From Saccharum officinarum (taxonomy: Eukaryota; Streptophyta; Magnoliopsida; Poales; Poaceae): a stretch of 64,000 bases of DNA. The stretch spans positions 93,482,401 through 93,546,400 of the forward strand of contig CM036162.1 of the NCBI GenBank assembly GCA_020631735.1, in the 5' to 3' direction. Below are positions 21,961-31,017 of the stretch, in pieces. Every line of letters starts with the position of its first letter. Position 1 is the first letter of the stretch. Below the pieces are notes generated by a model, which saw only the letters and a list, made by a program, of their open reading frames with translations, had not been told where the DNA came from and did no database searches. Made by a program: the position numbers and the translations under genes.

Positions 21961-23547
21961 ATGGTGACTTATACGCTAGATGATTGTATGGAACACATTT
22001 TTGATGGCACTCACTATGCACGGTGGAAAAATCACATGCTTGATCATTTTCGTGCTCTTGGCCCTAAGTTTTGGTGGATCATAGTTGTTGGCTTTTCTCA
22101 TGACTTGGATGGGTGTGGTAACCGTACCCAAGCTCAAAAGGATTGCCGAACACTTGATGCACAAGCTAAGTTTTATCTAATCAAAGCTTTGAATAATGAG
22201 ATTTTTGACAAGGTGAGGGGTCTCCCAAGTGCACATAGCATGTGGACGACGCTCAAGCATCAGTATGGTGACTCCTCAATTTGGGATGATGGAAAATTCA
22301 AGAAGGATGATCACATAGTGATGGAGGTACATGAGGATGTTGAGCATGACCACAACAAGGTGGTTGTGGAGGATTGCTCCACCTCACGGTCAAGTGATGA
22401 CAAAGATGATCATATCACAACATCACCTGACAAGAAGAATGATAATGCCACAAGTGATGCACACATTGATTCTACCTCATGCACACTTGATGGTGAAGAT
22501 GATGGCTATGAGAGTGATGCTTCAACAAGCTCTTCAACATCATCACATGGTAACACTAAGATACATGTTGGTGGTTTTGTTGTGGATTGTGATGATCCAA
22601 ATTTTGAGTTTCTTTATAAACTCTCAAGAGCCTTGAAAAGGAAAATAGAAAGAGTAAGTGAATTGGAAAATGATAACTCTTTTCTAAAGACCACATGTGA
22701 ACAACAAAAGCATCTACTTTATGTTACTACTTGTTCACATGAGGAGCTAAAATTAACTCATGAGAAACTAAGTGTTGCTCATGATAACTTGGTACAAGAA
22801 CATGCTTTACTCACTAAGAAGCTTTCTAATGAAGAAACCAAAACTAGTGAGAGCTCATCATTTGGGTCAAATGATCAATCACATATTACTAACCCATGTG
22901 ATGTAGGCAAAAAGCATGTATCCACCTCTTGTGATGATTTATTAGATATACCATGTTCTTCACAATTAAATGCTTGTTCTACTTCTATATCTTGTGAGAC
23001 TAACCTTTTGAAGGAGAACAATAAGCTTAAAAGTGAAGTGAAGAATTTGAGCAACAAGTTAGAGAGGTGCTACAACTCTAAAATCGCCATTGAGCACATC
23101 ATGACCAATCAAAGAAGATATGGTGATAAGAGTGGTATTGGCTACAACAAGAGCAAGGGCAAGATTATGAAGAAGCAAAATGCAAAGAAGCTATCCCAAC
23201 TCATGTGCCACCGATGCCATGAAATGGGACATACTGCTAAGTATTGCCCTACCAAGAAGTCTCAAGTTGAGTCAAAAGCGACACCCCAAGAACAAATCAA
23301 GATCAACCATGGAGATGATGGTGACTTGATAAAGAAGAAAAAGAAAACAAGAAGGGGTGGCAAAGCAAGGCATCCAATACAAATTCAAGATGCCAAGATG
23401 ATGAGCAAGAATCAAAATGAGAAAAGAAATTTGACTCACATCAAGTGCTTCAAATGTGAAGATATGGGACACTTTATCTCGGGGTGTCCTACCAAGCTTG
23501 AGAAGAAGGCTCAAGCAACTCATAAGAGGCAAGGCATTGAGAAGTAA
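21961..23547 (+). CDS. gag: gag-like protein of the gag-only element, main part
   Basis: The frame has 528 codons starting MVTYTLDDCMEHIFDGTHYA, close to the primer-binding site as expected for gag. Residues about 14-105 resemble the UBN2-type capsid domain of copia gag (GTHYARWKNHMLDHF, then HSMWTTLKHQYGD), though shortened. Residues about 110-200 are Asp/Ser/His-rich. Residues about 215-300 form a coiled coil with heptad leucines (LKRKIERVSELENDNSFLK). Two CCHC zinc knuckles follow: CHRCHEMGHTAKYC at about 416 and CFKCEDMGHFISGC at about 496. The frame stops at TAA (23545-23547), but the same frame continues to 23814 with a third knuckle. Expected role: virus-like particle capsid and RNA packaging. 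Confidence 0.9.
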   Translation: MVTYTLDDCMEHIFDGTHYARWKNHMLDHFRALGPKFWWIIVVGFSHDLDGCGNRTQAQKDCRTLDAQAKFYLIKALNNEIFDKVRGLPSAHSMWTTLKHQYGDSSIWDDGKFKKDDHIVMEVHEDVEHDHNKVVVEDCSTSRSSDDKDDHITTSPDKKNDNATSDAHIDSTSCTLDGEDDGYESDASTSSSTSSHGNTKIHVGGFVVDCDDPNFEFLYKLSRALKRKIERVSELENDNSFLKTTCEQQKHLLYVTTCSHEELKLTHEKLSVAHDNLVQEHALLTKKLSNEETKTSESSSFGSNDQSHITNPCDVGKKHVSTSCDDLLDIPCSSQLNACSTSISCETNLLKENNKLKSEVKNLSNKLERCYNSKIAIEHIMTNQRRYGDKSGIGYNKSKGKIMKKQNAKKLSQLMCHRCHEMGHTAKYCPTKKSQVESKATPQEQIKINHGDDGDLIKKKKKTRRGGKARHPIQIQDAKMMSKNQNEKRNLTHIKCFKCEDMGHFISGCPTKLEKKAQATHKRQGIEK

Positions 23548-23550
23548 CAC

Positions 23551-23814
23551 ATGAGCAAGGAAGAAAAGGCTCACTCTAAAAGAAGTTGCTACTTATGCCG
23601 GGAAAGGGGACACATGGCTCATTCATGTCCCCTAGGTAACAATTCTAAGCTCATTTCAATTGTTGATACTAATATGCTTAGAAAGGATGGCAATGGTACC
23701 TCTATGATTGCTATTGCAAAACATCCCGCTATTCATACTAAGGCAATGCCTAAGTATGTTGCACCTAACTTGAGAGGACCCAAACTTGTTTGGGTACCAT
23801 CAAAGAGTGGATGA
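23551..23814 (+). CDS. gag-like C-terminal part after an in-frame TAA
   Basis: It lies in the same frame as the upstream gag, separated by TAA and one codon. Residues 13-26 form a third CCHC knuckle (CYLCRERGHMAHSC). It ends YVAPNLRGPKLVWVPSKSG, the conserved GP-K-x-x-W-V-P ending that closes gag just before protease in autonomous SIRE-type elements (compare GGPKQVWVPQKN at about 62432). Here the protease never follows. Either the TAA is a recent mutation or it is bypassed in part by readthrough. The ATG at 23551 is probably not a true start. Confidence 0.7.
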   Translation: MSKEEKAHSKRSCYLCRERGHMAHSCPLGNNSKLISIVDTNMLRKDGNGTSMIAIAKHPAIHTKAMPKYVAPNLRGPKLVWVPSKSG

Positions 23815-26800
23815 TTGTTTGTAGGTACCATGGCATTGGAGGCTTGATTCAATTGGTTTCATTTTGTTCATCATATATTGAGTCAAGTTATGAAGCTCAA
23901 TGCATATCCAATCCCAATGCCAAGTCAAAATGAGTGAAGTCCAAGTGCTACAACATACAAGTGTCATGATCAAGTTGTGGATGATTTATTGGAATTATTT
24001 TATGGCTTGCAATTTATTTGAGTTGAAAGCTTGCTGTGAATAATCATGAGCTAACCAAGGTATATCTCTTGTTGATTATTTCATTTGGGTGCATATGAGT
24101 TGATTGAATTGGATATATATATGCAATGTTGCTTGCTATGAGATGTTTGAATGGATTAAAAGTTTAGTAATCAAGTTTGGATTGGTTTGTGTTGGATAAA
24201 TTTATGAGATGACATTTAGCAAGTGGATTGAATGGATATATATCTTATGAAAGTATTCAAACAAGTTAGTTTCAAGTTTGATTCACTTTTGATGAAGAAT
24301 AGCTCATGTATTGAAATCTGTCCATTATTTAAAATCTGAGCTAGCAGTGATCTTAGCCATGTTTGAGTGATCAAATCTATTTGGATTGGCTTGAAATTTG
24401 GTATACATGCTCTACACTTATGAAAGAAGATGCTGTAGAAATTTCATGAGAATTGGATAAGAAATGCTTCGGTTTTGGAGTACATCTTGTCAGCTATAGT
24501 GCAGCAGTTTTCAGCATGTAGCAGTGGTGGAAGATTTGAAATCTGGTAGCAATATAGAAGTCAAAAGAAGTTCAAATTTTTACAGTTGCTAGATGACTTA
24601 GTGAAGCACATCTCCAACAAATTTCATGGCATTTGGATCTGTATATTGTGAGATATGAATTATTCTTTGAAGGGTACAGAATCTGCCAGAAAAGTGAAAA
24701 TCATTGGATTAATCTAGAGTCACTTTTAATTGAAAGGTCCTCAAGTTGGAAACATGCTTACAAGTGGTTGAGGTACCTAAGTTTGGTTTTGGATTGATCT
24801 AGAAGCATGAAAAGCAATGAGTACAAGACTTTTGTATTGTGAAATATACTTGGTATACTTATTTGGTACTCAATTTGAAGATCAAGATCAAACTTAAGAT
24901 GAAGGTGAAGTTTAAGTTCTAGTGATGATTGGAGATCATTTGGTAGAAAGACAAGGACTTAAACAAATAGAAAGATTTGGACTCAAATATAGATTTAAGA
25001 ATTATTCATCAAGATTGAGTTCATCATTTGGATCAATCAAACTATATCATTTCAAGTAAGTATCAAGAGTGGTTCTTTGGAGAAAGGTCACTTCTCCCTA
25101 GTGAGGGGCTTGCCGCCGTGTGTAGGTGAAACCAAGTTTGGGACTTGGAAGGCTAACATGGAAGTGGTGATCCGAGGAACTTGTGATGCTTAGTTGAAGC
25201 AATCAAAAGAATTGATCTAAAGAGCAAGCAACACCCAAAAGAGAGCTAGTCATATATTTCAAGTGGTATTCTAAGTAGTTCTCTCATGCAAGCATTGATC
25301 AAAAAGATGAAGCAAGCCAACCACAACTCAAGAGATAGTGCACTTAATCATAAGTGGTTTACATTTCATATGGGTGAAGAATGGATTTATCTATGATGAT
25401 TGGTCTTCACCAAGCTTATAAATTGGACTTCACATTGCTATTGGAGTAATGAATTAGAATCTATGTCACTATCCTCTACTCCAACATAGCAAAGGTATCA
25501 TTGAAATGTGCATGATCATCTCATTCCTTACTAGTATGCGGTTAGTGCATATAGTACATGCTTATTAGGATCATGCATAACAAATAAAAATTTTAGATTC
25601 ATAGCCTACCACTATTGCTTGATTGTCTAAATGTTCTAGTGGTATGAGTATGAATTTGTTCATGAGCTAGTGAACCTAAGTACTTGATCTAGTTTGGATT
25701 GCTAACAAGTGACAAGTACAACATTGGCAAGATAACCCTTAGCATGAGGTGTGAAGAAGCTTGTCATTGGATCAAACCGGACTTGGAATCTTAGGCAAAT
25801 CAACTTAGTTCAAGTCATACAAGAAGCTCATAACAATGATAAGAGTACAAGCACAAGACAATAATGAAAATAGATATCTAGTTTGTTTCAAGTGGTATCT
25901 AGACTCAAATTGATCTTCCAAGTGGTATTCACTAGTGGTGTCTAGATCATCAACTTACAAGTGATATCTTACAAATGGTACTCATGAAGATAGTGAATGT
26001 TCAAGAAATGAATATTATTGTCAAATCCTTCAAAGTGAATCCATACTAGAAAATTCTTTCAAATGGTATCACATTTCTACTCATGGTATCTTCACGTGGT
26101 ATCATTCATGCAAGACAATGGTTTCACAAGTGATCCTCAACTTTAAGTGATCAAATCAAGTAATGCTACCCTCATCTCCAAGTGGTATCTCAAGTGAATG
26201 ACACATGCTATGACATAGGGGGAGGAGCCCCACCAATTGGTATCAAGGTCAAAGATCCTATGTGGAATCTCAAGAGCAACCATAAAGTTTGTCATTCCAA
26301 CATATGTGGTAATGTCCATCAAAAATGCAATATTCAAGTCTCAACCATCTACCCCAATACAAGCCTTTGTATCAATTGAGAAGAACACCTTTTATGGAAA
26401 TTAATGACAAAGGGGGAGAGATTGGACAAAGATATGAAAGCTTTTTGAGCTTTGGGAGAGATTGGAAAGATTAGACATGGACATGGACAAAGAGGGAGTA
26501 ACATTGAAGAATGTAAGGGGATCAAACATTCTTGGACAAAGAAAGCACACAAGTAGGGGGAGCAAGCTCATGAACTTTGATTGTTTACATTTGATATGTG
26601 CATAATTCATGTGCTTGCTTGCATTGCATAAAGTTCTTAAATTCAATATGCATGCTTGTGTGGTGTATGCTAGTTATAGAACTTGAATGATGATTTGATA
26701 ACTAGCATGCATAGGATGTTAGCTAGACTTATGATTATCATGCAAAAACTAGAACCTTGCTTATAATGTTGATCTCACGAGGTTTCTAGTGTTTTTGATG

Positions 26801-27168
26801 TCTAGCTACTCATGATGCTAAGGATGATGGCAAACTTGTGATTTTCAAATGGTATCAAACTACTAATTGGTAGCGAGCTACAAAGGTTTATTCTATACAC
26901 CTTAGCATCACTTAGTAGTGCTAACCCTCCCACAAATTTCATATTCATGCATATGTGTGAGCTTAAAACCAAACCATTTGAGCACATATGTAGGGGGAGC
27001 TATCACTACCAAGTCAGATTTTATGGTGCTTATCCAAATCTTGACATAGAGCTTAAAAGTTGGATAAGTAACATTAAATCCAAAACAAGTTAGCAATTTA
27101 CACTTTGTGTGAAGTGCTAGCTTGAAAAAGCTTAATTTCCATATCTTTGTAGAGTTGTCATCAATTAC
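23815..27168. other. Non-coding interior where pol is missing
   Basis: About 3.35 kb with no long frame on either strand and none of the copia pol motifs (DSG protease, HHCC/DDE integrase, YVDD). It is AT-rich with many short recurring phrases, notably AAGTGGTATC and variants between 25260 and 26190. Near the end the phrase GGGGGAG recurs (26219, 26413, 26556, 26993, 27175), an echo of the polypurine tract. Confidence 0.8.
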
Positions 27169-27169
27169 C

Positions 27170-27180
27170 AAAAAGGGGGA
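27170..27180 (+). other. Polypurine tract
   Basis: AAAAAGGGGGA, three bases before the 3' LTR: the plus-strand priming site. Confidence 0.85.
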
Positions 27181-27183
27181 GAT

Positions 27184-29688
27184 TGAAAGGTCCTTGTTTG
27201 GTTTTGGTAATTGAGTGACAACTTAGGTGGACTAATATGTGGTTATGTGAGATACACAGGAGATTAGTCCACATGTAATGGTGTCATGAAGGAGCTCATT
27301 GCATATGAGACATGACATGGAGTCATGTGACCAAGGTGGAGAAGATCAAGATGAGGCTTGGCTTGATGGACCGGTTGCTAGGGTGAAGGGCAAGTTGTGT
27401 GATGGCTTGGCGCCGAAGGACCGAGGCAACGGTGAAGAGCAAGTGAGGTCAAGATCGATGAACCAATACGGTCACGTGATGATATGAAGTGGATCATATC
27501 ATTTGGTGATTGATTGGTGCATGTGTTGCATCAACATCGGAGGAGATGGAGTGGAATGCGCAAGGCAAAGGTATAACCTAGGGCATTTCCATTTCACCGG
27601 TCATAGGTGTGTAGAGAAGTTTATGACCGGATTTAGGATAGATGGCCGTACTATCAAGAGGGGCAAACTTGTTTGCATATCGGTCATCTAGTGCCACTTG
27701 AGCGATCTAACTTTGCATACGTGTTAGGATCGAGTGGCGTGGCAAGTTGAGTGATTAACTCCTTCGGTAAAATGATTATGAAAATGCTAACACACGTGCA
27801 CAAAGTGGTGATCACTTGTTGGTGTTGGCACTTTTACGAAGGCAGTGGAGTTTGAGTGGTAGATAGGGTTTGGGTTCCTCTCTCCCTCCCGCCGAGCTTG
27901 CGAGGCGGGATTCGGCGCTTTTTGGAGAAGTGAAACGCCTTTTTTCTACTACGCCGAAAGTTGGAAAAGAAACGGAGGCGAACGGAGGTCACAGAGGTGA
28001 CCGGACGCTGCACCGGACGCGGTCCTTGCAGGACGGACGCGTCCGGTCAGTGTTCAGTGTCTGCGCGTTTTTCAGTTCGATGATCGGACGCGAGGCGCGT
28101 CCGGTCACTGATGATCGGACGCGTCCGGTCGTTCAGGGAGCTTACTGGACTCCCACCGGACGCAGGCACTGTGGCGTCCGGTCTTTTTCTTCAGCGCGTC
28201 CGGTCACTGCTTCGTTGAGCGCTGCTCAGGCGACCAGCGCGTCCGGTCCTTCACGGGACCAGCGCGTCCGGTCGTTCCCGGCGCGTCCGGTCAGTTGGAC
28301 CAGCGCGTCCGGTCGTTGTTTCGCAGTTAGCCGTTGGGCGACCAGCGCGTCCGGTCGTTTGGACCAGCGCGTCCGGTCGTTTGACAGGCGCGTCCGGTCG
28401 TTGCCTGGGGCGCGTCCGGTCATTGTTTTGACCGTTGGGGTCAGTGACCGTTGGAAGATCTAACGGTCGCATTTGAATTTCGAGGGACACGTGGACGTCG
28501 CAGGGCGACCGGACGCGGTGAAGCGCGTCCGGTCAGTTACGACCGGCGCGTCCGGTCGTCCCGAAATCTGCCCAGTGAAGGGGTAACGGCTCTATTTGAC
28601 CGTGGGGTTATAAATAGATGCCTTGGCCGGTTGTGGCCGTAAGCTGAGTACACTATAGTCTTTGTGACTTGTGTGGTAGTGCTTGGGAGCCATCTAACTC
28701 ACTCATGCTTGATAGTGTTCATCGGATCGAGTGAGATATCGATTCTAGTGCGTTGCCTTGAGAGATTGCATCGTGTGGCACTAGGTGATCGTGTTGCAAG
28801 CCGGTGGTGCTTGTTGCTCTTGGAGGTTGCCACCTCCTAGACGGCTTGGTGGCTTGTGGCTCCGTCGAAGCTCGCAAGAAGATTGTGCGAGGCTCCGGAG
28901 AAGCTTTGTGAGGGGGATTGTGCTCACCCCGGGGGATCGCGAAGAGCAACTCTAGTTGATCGTGTCATTGAGCTACCACACTTTTGGTAGGTTCTTGCGG
29001 TGCCTTTTGACAGGCTCGGTGTGTGACCGATTAGCCGCCGAACCACGAAGTGTTGGTCGACACAACGGGGACGTAGCTTGGTGGCAACCAAGTGAACCTC
29101 GGGAGAAAATCACCGTGTCAACATTGTCTACTCTTCTCGGTGGTTTGCCTTCTTGTAACACAAGCTTGTATTTACTTTCATATATACTTGTGCTTGTGTA
29201 GTTGCTCTCGTAACTAGTTTGCTTGTGTAGCTTGCTAGTTGTCTTCTTGCTTGTGTAGCTAGAAGCTTCCCTTGCGTGACTAATTTGGTTTGTGTAACCT
29301 TGTTAGTCACATTGCTTAGTTTGTGTAGCTAAGTGTTTTGCGCTCTCTAATTTGGCATTAGTTGCCTTGTTATTGAGCATTGCTAGTGAGCTTAGGAGCT
29401 TTGTGCTTTTGCTTCACTAAGTTGTGTAGGAGCTCCCTCTTGCTTGCAAAGTACTAGTGCATAGGTTTGAGTGACCTTGCTCTAGATTTAAATAGGAGAG
29501 CTCTTGCTAAGGAAAGCACCTTAGTTGTTTAATTAGGATCTTTGTGAGGTGCTTGTGAACTTAGTTAGAGGGGTGTAGTCTTGGCTAGACCGATAAGTTT
29601 AATTCCGCATTTGTTTTGGTTAGCCAACACGTTTAAGTTTTAGAAAGGACTATTCACCCCCCCTCTAGTCCGCCATCTCGACCCTTCA
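27184..29688 (+). repeat. 3' LTR of the gag-only element
   Basis: Same structure as the 5' LTR. The GCGTCCGGTC array is at about 28000-28560 with the same 15 exact motifs, but the 18-bp palindrome has lost one C. It is followed by GGCAC at 29689-29693, the right target duplication. Confidence 0.95.
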
Positions 29689-31017
29689 GGCACGCGGCAG
29701 CGGCAACAGGCGATGGTGGAGGCGCGGCTCGCGCATGGAGGCCACGTCCATGGACACCCGTCGACCATTGAAGCCTATTACCGAACACGTGGTGGGTGAC
29801 GTTGAGGTCATATTGGGGCACCATTTTGAGCCTGCTCGGGTCCGAATTTGGATATGGGCCAAGAAGCAAAGTTGGAGCCCACTCGATACGCTACAACTTC
29901 TATTAAGGTTGCATGGCCATTAGAGCTGTATGTTAGTGAGTAATCATGCTCCAAAGTGACAGTGTCAGTGAGTTAACAGCGATTAGAGGCAAGGGTCAAA
30001 ACTTGATCAAACTTAATCCAACTTTTTGCATGCTCTTCTCCAAGATGTAAACTCAAACTTTTATTTTTGGCTCAACTCAAGTTGTTTAGCAAAAACACGA
30101 GAACGCGACGTGCCAACCGTCTTGTCGTTGCCGGTCTAACTTCATGAACATGACAAAACTAGCAGTTTTGTGAATTGATTTTGAAGGTCCAACCAAGCTC
30201 CAAATCTGGTGAGACTTGATCTATTCTTTCCTTCACAAGGTGTACTCCAACTCGTATTAAGGACTCCACTTGAGCTTCCACATGAATTTGGAAGATAAAA
30301 GGTCATAAACATAGCAACTCACTGCTGTCAATCCAGGACTTAGAATATTTCCTGGGCCTTGAAAAACAGCAGCTGATCCAAACTTCGAGCATCTGTTTAA
30401 CAAGCTTACAAGTTGATCTAGCTCTTGGTCCAAAAACAAAGTTTCTTCTACATAACATGAACTACAACTTTCATTTAAGGTCCAACCTCAAAACTGGTAT
30501 AGAACCTACATTTCTACTTTGACCAAAGTAGGATCACGATAAAGCTTAAATTATCCTTTTTTTATTAATTGGAGCATTTTCTGGGCATTTGCTCAACACG
30601 AACCTTTCTTGACTTTTGTTGTAGAGTCCATCTAGAGTCATTTGGGCAAGGTTACAAGATTTTGGTGATGGTCTATATTTCCATCCGCTTAATAATGCAA
30701 TTCCAGCACTTAGTAAAGTCATTCCAACAAGCATATAACTTATCATTTCATGTGACTTTTTGATTCCAAACGTCATGAAACTTTTCCAGTGACCAATATA
30801 AATAGGTACTAAGGTGAGACATATGAAGATATTGCAATAACACCACCCAAGCATATATCTTAAAAATGGACTATATGTAAAGCAAGGGTGCAACATCCAA
30901 GTTTAGGTTGGGGCTCGCTTCCATAGGTTTGACCTTGACATCTTCATCACCACTTAAACTACCATGTTTGAGCTCAAACCCACTGCTTAACTGGTGGCAA
31001 ACACCTCGGGTGTTACA

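Larger units (their letters stand above)
19400..29688 (+). mobile_element. Complete young SIRE-type LTR retrotransposon with gag only (TR-GAG-like)
   Basis: The element has two LTRs of 2510 and 2505 bp, each TGAAAGGTCC...GACCCTTCA, a tRNA-Met-type primer-binding site, a polypurine tract and a perfect GGCAC target duplication. By eye the LTRs differ by about 7 substitutions and 5 single-base indels, near 99.7 percent substitution identity. The 5.27-kb interior encodes one gag-like protein (21961-23814, with one in-frame stop). The remaining 3.3 kb has no protease, integrase, RT or RNase H. Known precedent: non-autonomous plant elements with a gag domain but no pol (TR-GAGs). It must have been moved by proteins of an autonomous SIRE-type relative. 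Confidence 0.95.
15604..31017 (-). mobile_element. Long TGTAACACC-type LTR, probably solo, inserted in the CACTA transposase gene
   Basis: The insert is bounded by TGTGA at 15599-15603 and again at 31018-31022, a perfect 5-bp target duplication. On the minus strand it starts TGTAACACCCGAGGTGTTTG (31017) and ends GGACGGTTCCGTTACA (15604), the TG...CA form of long Tekay/Del-like gypsy LTRs. Without the nested element it is about 5.1 kb. I find no primer-binding site, coding region or repeated ends inside, which favours a solo LTR formed by recombination between LTRs. A complete non-coding element with LTRs too diverged to see is the alternative. A GC-rich block at 18890-19370 is probably the LTR's transcribed leader. 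Confidence 0.65.

Noticed and set aside
23815..27168. Hidden pol in the gag-only element
   Set aside because: I looked for DSG, HHCC, DDE, YVDD and RNase H signatures on the plus strand and for long frames on either strand and found none.
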